Source of the DNA: Virgisporangium aliadipatigenens
Lineage (GTDB): Bacteria; Actinomycetota; Actinomycetes; Mycobacteriales; Micromonosporaceae
Length of the DNA: 64,000 nucleotides
Reading direction: 5' to 3'
NCBI RefSeq assembly: GCF_016863615.1
Contig: NZ_BOPF01000013.1
Location: 218,760-282,759, forward strand
Shown: piece by piece, positions 1 to 6,833 of the stretch
How the letters are laid out: every line of letters starts with the position of its first letter
Position numbering within the stretch: the stretch's first letter is position 1
The notes under the pieces: model-generated
What the model was told of the DNA's origin: nothing
Database searches by the model: none
Seen by the model: the letters and a program-made list of their open reading frames with translations, nothing else
Made by a program: the position numbers and the translations under genes

Positions 1-58
1 TAAGCCCGCGGACACGCCGCTTCTTTCAGTATCTGCACCGCGTTGACAGCGGGACGGG

Positions 59-673
59 TCAGGACGCGTCGCGCGGGCCGGCGAGCCCGTACAGCAGCAG
101 ATCGGTGAACGCGTCCACCACTCGCGCGTCGTCGGCGTCCGCCGGCATCGCGTGGTTCAGCGTCGAGAGCATCGCCCCCATCGCCGCCGCGACCAGTTGC
201 GGGTCGTCGCCCGCCACGGGGTGTCCCCGCCCGCGCAGCCACTCCAGATGCTCGCGGAACGTGGCCGTGCGCTCGACCAGTTCGGCCCAGGCGCGTCCCG
301 ATCCCGGATCCGCGGCGATCATCGATTGGAACGTCGCCACGACCACCGGCCGGTGCGCGCGCATCACCGACCAGGCGATGCCGAGGTGTTCGCGCAGCTG
401 CGTGCGGTCGGTGAGGTCGTGGTCGGCGGGGTGGTCACCGGCGGCGAGCCGATCGTCGGCGGCGTCCTCCAGCTCGGCCATGAGCGCCTTGAGCAGCTGA
501 TCCTTGTCGGCGAAGTGCTCATAGAACGACCCCGTCGCACGGCCGGCGGCCGCCGTGATGTCGGTGATCTTCGTGTTGAGGTAGCCGCGTTCGGCGAAGA
601 GGCGGCGCGCCGCGTCGAGGAGGGCCGCCCGCGTCTGTGCGGCACGCGCCTTCCGCGATCCCACCTCGGGCAT
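59..673 (-). CDS. TetR/AcrR family transcriptional regulator
   Basis: A 204-residue one-component repressor. The N-terminal TetR helix-turn-helix lies at about residues 12-58 (AALLDAARRLFAERGY, then TDITAAAGRATGSFYEHFADK); the remainder is the variable ligand-binding and dimerisation domain. I chose the ATG at 673 because AGGAGGT sits 6 bases upstream; the frame stays open 57 bases further but that extension has no ribosome site and would run into the operator-like palindrome at 717-740. The gene is divergent from an FAD monooxygenase, and the shared intergenic region carries the palindrome, so autoregulation and control of the monooxygenase are inferred. The ligand is unknown. Confidence 0.9.
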   Translation of the reverse strand: MPEVGSRKARAAQTRAALLDAARRLFAERGYLNTKITDITAAAGRATGSFYEHFADKDQLLKALMAELEDAADDRLAAGDHPADHDLTDRTQLREHLGIAWSVMRAHRPVVVATFQSMIAADPGSGRAWAELVERTATFREHLEWLRGRGHPVAGDDPQLVAAAMGAMLSTLNHAMPADADDARVVDAFTDLLLYGLAGPRDAS

Positions 674-716
674 CCGGCCACCTCCTGTTGACACGCGCAA
701 TCTTAGCGAAGACACT

Positions 717-740
717 TTCACCGAACTCAAGTTCAGTGAA
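717..740. promoter_or_regulatory. Probable TetR operator palindrome
   Basis: A 24-base imperfect palindrome with 10 of 12 base pairs matching (left half TTCACCGAACTC, right half AAGTTCAGTGAA). It lies between the divergent TetR gene and the FAD monooxygenase, 22 bases before the monooxygenase ATG. Size, symmetry and position fit a TetR-family operator; the assignment is inference. Confidence 0.6.
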
Positions 741-761
741 TCGAAATTCGGGGAGGATCAC

Positions 762-1898
762 ATGCGTGCGATCGTCATCGGCGGTGGCGTGGCCGGAGCG
801 GCGGCGGCACTGGCCCTGCGGCGCACCGGCGCCGAGGTGACCGTCTACGAGGCGTACGAGGACCCGGCCGGCGACGTCGGCTCGTTCGTCAGCCTCGCCA
901 CCAACGGGCTGCGCGGGCTCGACGCGCTGGGAGTGCTCCCGACCGTTCAGGCGGCCGGCCACGAGGTGCCCCGGATGCGGATGTGGTCGGCGGGCGGGCG
1001 GCTCATCGCGGACGTCCCGCGCGGCCGGCGCAGCGGCGACACCCTGCACAGCGTCACGCTCATGCGCGGCCGGCTCGTCGCGGCGTTGCGCGCCGCCGCC
1101 GTCGACGCGGGCGCGCGGATCGTCACGGGAGTTCGCCTGACCGGCCTGACCGAGACCGGATCGGGGGTGGTCGCGGCGTTCGGCGACGGGCAGCGGGACT
1201 CCGCCGACCTGCTCGTCGCGGCCGACGGGATCTGGTCGACCGTGCGCGGGCTGCTCGATCCCGCCGCACCCACGGCCGAGTACGCCGGGCTCTACAGCGT
1301 CTCCGGAGTGTCCACAATGGACGGTGTGAAGCCGGGCGTGTTCCACCTGACGTTCGCGCGCAACGGGGCGTTCATCCACCTCGGGGTGGGCGGACGCGAG
1401 GTCTGGTGGTCCGCGCAGGTCGCCGCTCCCGTGCCGCCGCCACCCGGCACGCCGCCCCCGATCGCCGAGCTGTACCGCGACGAGGCCGTTCCGTCGGCGG
1501 TCATCGCGGCCACCACGGCGGTGCAGCCCACCGTTCTCATGCACGTCGTCGACCCGGTGGCCACCTGGCACAGCGGGCGCGTCGTGCTCATCGGCGACGC
1601 CGCGCACCCCGTGGGCGCCGGGCAGGGCGCCTCGATGGCGATCGAGGACGCGGTCGTTCTCGCGGCCGCGCTGCGCGACGCGCCGTCGGTCTCCGCCGCG
1701 CTCCAGGCCTTTTCGGGGGAACGCCGACCGCGCATCACCAAGCTCCTCGGCGCCGCGGAGGACAACCGGCGAGCGAAGAAGGCCGGCGCGCTCAAGCGGC
1801 GTCTACAGGCGGCCGGGATGCGCCTGTTCGTGCCGCTCTTCTACGAACGGGCCACCGCCTGGCTCTACGCCTACGAGCCCGACGGCGGCCTGCGGTAG
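762..1898 (+). CDS. FAD-dependent monooxygenase (UbiH/PHBH-like, aromatic-ring hydroxylase fold)
   Basis: A 378-residue flavoprotein. It shows the N-terminal Rossmann dinucleotide site (AIVIGGGVAGAAAALAL, about residues 3-19), the middle DG motif (VAADGIWSTVRG, about 150-161) and the C-terminal flavin-binding GD motif (VVLIGDAAHPVGAGQGA, about 270-286). Members of this family use NAD(P)H and O2 to hydroxylate aromatic or polyketide substrates or confer resistance to them; the substrate cannot be read here. The ATG is preceded by GGGAGG at a 5-base spacing. Divergent from a TetR gene across an operator-like palindrome, it is probably that repressor's main target. Confidence 0.9.
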   Translation: MRAIVIGGGVAGAAAALALRRTGAEVTVYEAYEDPAGDVGSFVSLATNGLRGLDALGVLPTVQAAGHEVPRMRMWSAGGRLIADVPRGRRSGDTLHSVTLMRGRLVAALRAAAVDAGARIVTGVRLTGLTETGSGVVAAFGDGQRDSADLLVAADGIWSTVRGLLDPAAPTAEYAGLYSVSGVSTMDGVKPGVFHLTFARNGAFIHLGVGGREVWWSAQVAAPVPPPPGTPPPIAELYRDEAVPSAVIAATTAVQPTVLMHVVDPVATWHSGRVVLIGDAAHPVGAGQGASMAIEDAVVLAAALRDAPSVSAALQAFSGERRPRITKLLGAAEDNRRAKKAGALKRRLQAAGMRLFVPLFYERATAWLYAYEPDGGLR

Positions 1899-1911
1899 AC
1901 GCGGTGGCGCC

Positions 1912-2235
1912 TCACGTGCCGCGCGCCGCCAACTCCGCCCGGTTCGCGACGAACCACACGTGCCGGCCCCGGTTGGACTCGCGCACCAGGTCGCGGAACG
2001 CGTTGCTGGCGGCCACGTGCGCGCCGACATCGCCGAGGATCACCAGCCGCAGCCGGTAGTTGACGAACTTCTGGAACATCTCCCCCGCGATTCCGGTCCG
2101 CAGGTCGAAGAATGCGGGATCGAGCCGTTCGACGGGAATGACGACGGTCTCGGCCCCCGTGCCGAATGCGTCCCCGATGACGTCGAGCGCGTTGTCGATC
2201 ACCGGCCCGTCGGCAGGCACCTCGAAGACACTCAT
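1912..2235 (-). CDS. DUF4180 domain-containing protein
   Basis: A 107-residue protein matching the DUF4180 family throughout (IPVERLDPAFFDLRTGIAGE in the first half; FVNYRLRLVILGD followed by a short helical tail). The family has no assigned biochemical role. Its ATG overlaps the stop codon of the upstream HTH gene by 4 bases (ATGA), so the two are translationally coupled. The association with a DNA-binding partner suggests a regulatory or stress module, which is inference. It converges on the monooxygenase gene with a 13-base gap. Confidence 0.8.
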   Translation of the reverse strand: MSVFEVPADGPVIDNALDVIGDAFGTGAETVVIPVERLDPAFFDLRTGIAGEMFQKFVNYRLRLVILGDVGAHVAASNAFRDLVRESNRGRHVWFVANRAELAARGT

Positions 2236-2648
2236 GCGACGTTCTCCACGAGGGTCGCGACGATCTGCAGCATGGCGGCCGTCGCCCCGGGATCACCGAT
2301 GAGAATGAGCTTCAGGTGTGCGCGTTCCCCGTCATAAATGACCTGGACCCGGAGGCCCTCGGCGGCGGCGACCACGGCGGTGCTCACCCGATCGGCGGAC
2401 GCCCGGGAGATCGCGTCGACCTCGACCACGGCGGACACCTCCACGCGACGCGTGCGCCCGGCGCTCTCCCGGGCGGTCTGCGGCACCTCCCCGCCGGTGA
2501 ACGCCGCCAGGTCGGCGTGGGCGATCCGGTACTGCTTGCCGATCCGGACCGCCTTCAGCCGGCCGTCCCGCACGTATCCACGAACGGTCCGCACGTGCAG
2601 GCCCAGCCGCTCGGCGACCTGCTCCACGGAGTAGAACTCAGATGTCAC
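2232..2648 (-). CDS. Helix-turn-helix (excisionase/MerR-like) DNA-binding protein
   Basis: A 138-residue protein with an N-terminal winged helix of the excisionase/MerR-like type (YSVEQVAERLGLHVRTVRGY then VRIGKQYRIAHADLAAF, about residues 7-50). The remaining 85 residues are alpha/beta without a family I recognise. I place the start at GTG 2648 because TACGGT lies exactly 6 bases upstream, fitting a -10 element of a leaderless transcript; a TTG one codon upstream is possible. It is the first gene of a two-gene unit with the DUF4180 gene. No recombinase is nearby, so an excisionase role is unlikely; regulator is the safer call. Confidence 0.8.
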   Translation of the reverse strand: MTSEFYSVEQVAERLGLHVRTVRGYVRDGRLKAVRIGKQYRIAHADLAAFTGGEVPQTARESAGRTRRVEVSAVVEVDAISRASADRVSTAVVAAAEGLRVQVIYDGERAHLKLILIGDPGATAAMLQIVATLVENVA

Positions 2649-2681
2649 CAAACGACCGTATCAGAGGTTCGAAAGGGAAGT

Positions 2682-2996
2682 TTAGGGGTGCTGAGCGGGG
2701 TCGAAGTCCTCGTCGAAGAGCGGCTCACCGGCGCCGGCCGCCGCACCGGCCGCCTCGGTCAGCGAGTCCGCGAGGACGCGCGCCTCGTCCGGGTTGACCA
2801 GCATGGTCACCACGACCCCGGTGCCGGTCTCCTCGATCGACACGGCGTTGAACCGGTTCTGCGGGACGTGGAACGTCACGGCGACCGCGCCGCGCCTACC
2901 GTCGCCGAACGGCATGGCGGTGCCCCGCACCTGCCACGTGGCACCGGCGAGAAAGGCGTCCTTGGCCTCGGAAAGAGAGGGCGGTGGTTGAGTCAC
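2682..2996 (-). CDS. Conserved hypothetical protein, 104 aa
   Basis: A small acidic cytosolic protein, with no signal peptide and no membrane segment. It appears to be a compact beta-rich fold (GAVAVTFHVPQNRFNAVSI; TGVVVTMLVNPDEARVLADS) with a disordered acidic C-terminus. I do not recognise the family. The start is GTG, preceded at 6 bases by TAGGCT, consistent with a leaderless promoter. It lies between the HTH/DUF4180 pair and tRNA-Asn, on the same strand as both. Confidence 0.65.
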   Translation of the reverse strand: MTQPPPSLSEAKDAFLAGATWQVRGTAMPFGDGRRGAVAVTFHVPQNRFNAVSIEETGTGVVVTMLVNPDEARVLADSLTEAAGAAAGAGEPLFDEDFDPAQHP

Positions 2997-3032
2997 CGCC
3001 GCAGCCTAGCGAAGCTGGCTGATGGAGCTGTG

Positions 3033-3105
3033 CTCCCCCGATTGGACTCGAACCAATAACCTGCCGGTTAACAGCCGGCTGCTCTGCCAATTGAGCTACA
3101 GGGGA
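3033..3105 (-). tRNA. tRNA-Asn (anticodon GTT)
   Basis: Read on the minus strand it folds as a full cloverleaf: acceptor stem TCCCCTG/CGGGGGA, D arm GCTC..GAGC, anticodon stem GCCGG/CCGGC around loop CTGTTAA with anticodon GTT, and T arm ATTGG-TTCGAGT-CCAAT. The discriminator base is G as usual for tRNA-Asn. CCA is not encoded (GCAC follows the acceptor stem). No integrase or direct repeat marks it as an attachment site. Confidence 0.95.
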
Positions 3106-3345
3106 CTGTGCTTCGGCCCGTTTCCCGGTGCCGGCACATAGAGTACATGACGCGCCGCGGCACCCGCACAGGGGTTTCCTCCGGCGCGCCGGAGGCTACT
3201 CGACAGGGCGTCCGTTCGCGGCAATTCGACGCATCATCGAGGTGTCACCGGCACCATGGACGGGTATATCCGTTCGCGTGTCACACGGCGGCACCGACTG
3301 TCGCCTGTTCATCGGCGACACGGGTCGCCCGGAGAAGGAGGTCGC

Positions 3346-3735
3346 ATGCGCGGCAAGCTGTTGTTCCTGGGCGGTCTGGCCGCGGGATTCGTTCTCGGTA
3401 GCCGGGCCGGTCGGGAGAAGTACGAGGAGATCGTCTCCAAGGCCCGCCAGCTGCAGGAACACCCCACGGTGCAGGAAGCCCGCGGAGTGGTCCAGGAGCA
3501 GGCCAACAAGCTGTTCACCGAGGGCAAGGACCGCCTGAGCCAGTCGAAGCTGGCCGAGACCCGCGTGGGCGAGAAGCTGCTCAACAGCGATTCCAGCAGC
3601 ACCGGTAGCTCCGGCACCGAGTCGCTGGCGACCGCGAGCACTGCTCCCCGCAGCACCACCACGGCGAGCACCACCACGCCGCGGAGCACGACAAGCAGCA
3701 GCAGCGTCAACGGCACCACGGGCTCGGGCTACTGA
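3346..3735 (+). CDS. YtxH-like small membrane-anchored protein
   Basis: A 129-residue protein. It starts with a short hydrophobic segment (LLFLGGLAAGFVLGSRAGRE, residues 4-23) of the glycine-rich YtxH/actinobacterial type, followed by a charged amphipathic helix (about 25-80) and a Ser/Thr-rich low-complexity tail (about 82-129) that looks disordered and cell-wall facing. AAGGAGG 5 bases before the ATG fixes the start, although the frame is open further upstream. YtxH relatives are associated with general stress, but no function is proven for this type. It is followed directly by a strong terminator. Confidence 0.8.
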   Translation: MRGKLLFLGGLAAGFVLGSRAGREKYEEIVSKARQLQEHPTVQEARGVVQEQANKLFTEGKDRLSQSKLAETRVGEKLLNSDSSSTGSSGTESLATASTAPRSTTTASTTTPRSTTSSSSVNGTTGSGY

Positions 3736-3754
3736 TCCCGGCGCCGAGGACAGG

Positions 3755-3779
3755 AAGGGCGGGCCGCAGGCCCGCCCTT
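3755..3779. terminator. Bidirectional intrinsic terminator
   Basis: An 11-bp perfect stem (AAGGGCGGGCC / GGCCCGCCCTT) with a 3-base loop, flanked by an A on one side and a T on the other. It lies between the converging YtxH-type gene and the ABC permease gene, so it can serve both. Confidence 0.85.
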
Positions 3780-3783
3780 TCGG

Positions 3784-4605
3784 CTACTTGAGCAGCAGCC
3801 CGCCCATCCGCCGGCCGGCGAAGCGCAGCGTCACGACCAGCAGCGCCACCAGGTAGGCCAGGTGCCAGAGCAGCACCCACTGGAACGTGCCGGTCGTGGC
3901 CGCGCGCACCAGTTCGACCCCGTGGTACAGGGGTGTCAGCTCCATGAGCCACCGCGCCACCGTCGGGAACGAGTCGACCGGCGCGAACGTGCCCGAGAAG
4001 AGGAACAGCGCGAACTGCGCGGCCATCAGGTAGTCGAAGTCCTGCCAGCCCTTCATGAACGTGGCGAGCAACATCCCCGCCCCGCCGAACGCGAAGCACA
4101 CCAGCAGCGTCGCCGGGAACGCCAGCAGCGCGCCCCACACCGTCGTGAGCCCCATCGCCACCATGATCACGAGGAACGCCGCGCAGTACATGCCGCCGCG
4201 CACCGTGGCCCAGATCAGTTCGCCGACCGCCACCTCGACCGGCGTCACGGGTGTGGCCAGCACGGCGTCGTAGAGCCGCATGTGCTTCATCTTGGCGAAG
4301 AGGTTCATCGTCGACTCGGCGATCGCCCCGTTCATCGCCGACGAGGCGAGCATGGCCGGCGCCACGAACTCCGCGTACGGCACCGTGCGCCCGTCCGGCA
4401 GCGGCAGCTCGCCCACCAGGGCGCCCACGCCGAAGCCGATCGACAGCAGGTACAGCAGCGGCTCGAAGAACCCGGACGCGAGCAGCCACCAGTAGCCCAG
4501 GTGCCGGGCCAGCGTCGCATTGCGGCCGGTCACCGCCAGCGAACGGCGCAGCCCCTCGTCGATCCGTCGGGCGGCGCGCGGCAGCGCGAGCGCAGTCGTC
4601 ACCAT
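3784..4605 (-). CDS. ABC-2 type transporter permease (second subunit)
   Basis: A 273-residue integral membrane protein with about six hydrophobic spans (for example YWWLLASGFFEPLLYLLSIG, then MYCAAFLVIMVAMGLTT). It has ABC-2 features, including the conserved PLYHGVELVR stretch near residues 225-235 as in DrrB/NodJ-type permeases. Its ATG overlaps the stop of the preceding permease by one base (TGATG). It is the last gene of the ATPase-permease-permease operon. The two permeases differ from each other, which points to a heteromeric channel. The substrate is unknown; relatives export anthracyclines, other antibiotics or lipo-oligosaccharides. Confidence 0.88.
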   Translation of the reverse strand: MVTTALALPRAARRIDEGLRRSLAVTGRNATLARHLGYWWLLASGFFEPLLYLLSIGFGVGALVGELPLPDGRTVPYAEFVAPAMLASSAMNGAIAESTMNLFAKMKHMRLYDAVLATPVTPVEVAVGELIWATVRGGMYCAAFLVIMVAMGLTTVWGALLAFPATLLVCFAFGGAGMLLATFMKGWQDFDYLMAAQFALFLFSGTFAPVDSFPTVARWLMELTPLYHGVELVRAATTGTFQWVLLWHLAYLVALLVVTLRFAGRRMGGLLLK

Positions 4606-5369
4606 CAGGTGTCCAACCTCCGGGTGAACTGGCGAAGCGCCAGCGGCCAGCCGACGGCGATCCAGAGCAGCAGGTAGCCGACGTGCAGCGGCCAGCTCCA
4701 CGCGGTGTCGACGCCGAGCGTGGCGCCCCGGGCCAGCTCCACCCCGTGCCACAGCGGCGAGACGTACGCCAGCGCGCGGGCGGCCGGCGGCATCGCGCCC
4801 ACCTCGAAGAAGACCCCCGCGAAGAGGGTCATCGGGATCACCCCGAACCGCATCACGACGGCGAACATGTTTTCGCTCTTGACGTGCGCGGAGTACCCGA
4901 AGATCGGGATCGACGTCGCGCAGCCCACCAGCACCCCCACCGGCAGGGCCAGCGGCGCGAGGGCGGAGTGCACGGCGCCGAAGAGGGTCATCACCAGCAG
5001 GAACCCGGCCACCGCGATCAGCGCTCGCAGCTGCACGAACGCCACGTGCCCGAGCAGGATGTCGCGGGTGCGCACCGGCGCGGTGCGCATCACCTCGTAG
5101 CGGCGGCTCCACGCGAACCCGTCGAACACCGGCCACATCGCCTCGGAGACCGCCACCTGCAGCGCCGTCGACATGAGCAGCCCGGGCGCGATGAAGTCGA
5201 GGTACGGAACGCCCAACGGCCCCTGCCGCTCGTCGACGTAGCCACCCACGGAGATGCCCATGCCGAGCAGGAACAGCACCGGCACCAGGAACGACGTGAA
5301 GACCGACCCGCGCCACACCCGCCGGTAGATGGTGAGGTGGTGCCCGAGAACGGCGACGGTGCCGCCCAT
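4605..5369 (-). CDS. ABC-2 type transporter permease (first subunit)
   Basis: A 254-residue polytopic membrane protein with about six spans (VFTSFLVPVLFLLGMGISVG; LIAVAGFLLVMTLFGAV; LLLWIAVGWPLALRQF) and the ABC-2 motif SPLWHGVELARG. Start and stop both overlap neighbouring genes by one base (TGATG), showing tight translational coupling with the ATPase upstream and the second permease downstream. It resembles NodJ/DrrB-type exporters; I infer export of a drug or a glycolipid. Confidence 0.88.
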   Translation of the reverse strand: MGGTVAVLGHHLTIYRRVWRGSVFTSFLVPVLFLLGMGISVGGYVDERQGPLGVPYLDFIAPGLLMSTALQVAVSEAMWPVFDGFAWSRRYEVMRTAPVRTRDILLGHVAFVQLRALIAVAGFLLVMTLFGAVHSALAPLALPVGVLVGCATSIPIFGYSAHVKSENMFAVVMRFGVIPMTLFAGVFFEVGAMPPAARALAYVSPLWHGVELARGATLGVDTAWSWPLHVGYLLLWIAVGWPLALRQFTRRLDT

Positions 5370-6289
5370 CAGTCGACCAGCGTCCGGCCGGTGAGGTGCA
5401 GGAACACGTCCTCCAACGTGCTGCGCCGCACGAGCACGCTCGACGGGGTGAGCCCCCGGCCGTGCACCTGCGCCACCGCGTCGTCGCCGTCGGCGGCGTA
5501 GAGCAGGATCCGGTCGGGCAGCACCTCGAGGCGTTCGCCCACGCCGGCCAGCTTGTCGGCGTAGGTGTCCAACCCGTCCAGCCCGAACCGCAGCTCCACC
5601 ACCTCGCGGGTCGAGTAGCGCTCGATCAGGGCCCGCGGCGCGTCCTCCGCGACGATCTTGCCGGCGTCCATCACCACCAGCCGATCGCAGAGCTGCTCGG
5701 CCTCGTCCATGTAATGGGTGGTGAGCACCAGCGTGACGCCGCGCTGCTTGAGCCGGAACAGCCGCTCCCACACCAGGTGCCGGGCCTGCGGGTCGAGCCC
5801 GGTCGTCGGCTCGTCGAGCAGCACGATCTCCGGCTCGTTGATGAGCGCGCGGGCGATCACGAGTCGCCGCTTCATGCCGCCGGAGAGCGGCTCCACGGGA
5901 CTGTCGGCCCGGTCGCCGAGCTGCACGAAGTCCAGCAGCTCGCGGGCCCGCTCGCGGGCGACCTTGCGCGGGATGCCGAAGTAGCGCGCGTAGACCGTCA
6001 GGTTTTCCAGGCAGGTCAGCTCCAGGTCGAGCGAGTCCTGCTGCGGGCACACTCCCAGCCGGGAACGGATCGCCGGCCCGTCCCGCACCGGATCCATGCC
6101 GAAGATGCGTAACTGGCCGTCGGTCGGCGGCGAGACGCAACCGACCATGCGCATCGTGGACGACTTACCGGCGCCGTTGGGCCCGAGGAACCCGAACGCC
6201 TCCCCCGCCTCGACCCGCACGTCGATGCCATCGACCGCCGTGAAGTCGCCGAAGCGCTTTACCAGGCCCTGAGCCTCGATGAGCGACAC
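5369..6289 (-). CDS. ABC transporter ATP-binding protein (DrrA/NodI-like exporter ATPase)
   Basis: A 306-residue cytosolic ATPase. It shows Walker A GPNGAGKSS (about residues 35-43), the Q loop (VCPQQDSLD), signature LSGGMKRR (about 135-142), Walker B IVLLDEPTTGLDP (about 155-167) and switch His (LTTHYMDEAEQ). The ~80-residue C-terminal extension is that of the DrrA/NodI branch. The start is GTG, with TAGGGT 6 bases upstream; the first three bases of this putative -10 are the TAG stop of the preceding gene. It powers the two permeases that follow. Confidence 0.92.
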   Translation of the reverse strand: MSLIEAQGLVKRFGDFTAVDGIDVRVEAGEAFGFLGPNGAGKSSTMRMVGCVSPPTDGQLRIFGMDPVRDGPAIRSRLGVCPQQDSLDLELTCLENLTVYARYFGIPRKVARERARELLDFVQLGDRADSPVEPLSGGMKRRLVIARALINEPEIVLLDEPTTGLDPQARHLVWERLFRLKQRGVTLVLTTHYMDEAEQLCDRLVVMDAGKIVAEDAPRALIERYSTREVVELRFGLDGLDTYADKLAGVGERLEVLPDRILLYAADGDDAVAQVHGRGLTPSSVLVRRSTLEDVFLHLTGRTLVD

Positions 6290-6298
6290 CCGGCGACC

Positions 6299-6832
6299 CT
6301 ATCCCGGGGGTACGACACTTTCGCCAGTGGTTATCGTCCCGCTCGCCTGCGCCACCAATGCGGCGACCGTCTCCGGATCCGGCGCGGTGTCGGGGTCGTA
6401 GCGGACGGCCCAGCTCAGTCCGTCGCGTCCGGGCACCCGGCGGGCCACGACGCGCACGCCACCGCCGGCGGGCAGCGGATGGTGTGACGTGAACGCGACC
6501 GACTTCGTCACCCGCGCCCGCACCTGCTCCGGCACGCGGTCCGGGTCGAGCAGCGTCACGGTGCGCCCGGGCGCGTCGGCCGTGACGGCGTAGGTCTCGT
6601 GCGTGGCCACCACCTCGGACGGAACGATCGCCAGCGCCCGCCCCGACCAGGTCGCCTTGTGGATCTCGTGCCACCTGAGCCGGGACGGCCCGTCCGGCGC
6701 GGGCAGCCACAGCCCGTGGTTGGTCGCCACGACCACGTCGTCGCCGGTGGCGCCGGCCCACGCGACCACCCGTTCGTCGCGGGCCAGCGGCGGCTTGCGG
6801 TCGGCCGGCAGCTTGCGTCGGCGGAACAGCAC
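6299..6832 (-). CDS. Conserved hypothetical protein, 177 aa
   Basis: A soluble protein without signal peptide or membrane segment. It is rich in short beta strands (VVVATNHGLWLPAPDG; RLRWHEIHKATWSG), giving the impression of a PH-like or beta-propeller-blade fold that reads a surface; this is a guess. It lies one base after dnaG, with GGAGGGG before its GTG start, so it is co-transcribed with dnaG. The position beside dnaG suggests a conserved actinobacterial gene of unknown role. Confidence 0.75.
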   Translation of the reverse strand: MLFRRRKLPADRKPPLARDERVVAWAGATGDDVVVATNHGLWLPAPDGPSRLRWHEIHKATWSGRALAIVPSEVVATHETYAVTADAPGRTVTLLDPDRVPEQVRARVTKSVAFTSHHPLPAGGGVRVVARRVPGRDGLSWAVRYDPDTAPDPETVAALVAQASGTITTGESVVPPG

Positions 6833-6833
6833 G

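Noticed and set aside
1..58. Possible end of a gene entering from the left (TAA at position 1).
   Set aside because: Only 58 bases are visible and no frame, motif or terminator supports a call.
3033..3105. tRNA-Asn as an integration site for a mobile element.
   Set aside because: No integrase, no duplicated tRNA 3' end and ordinary genes on both sides.
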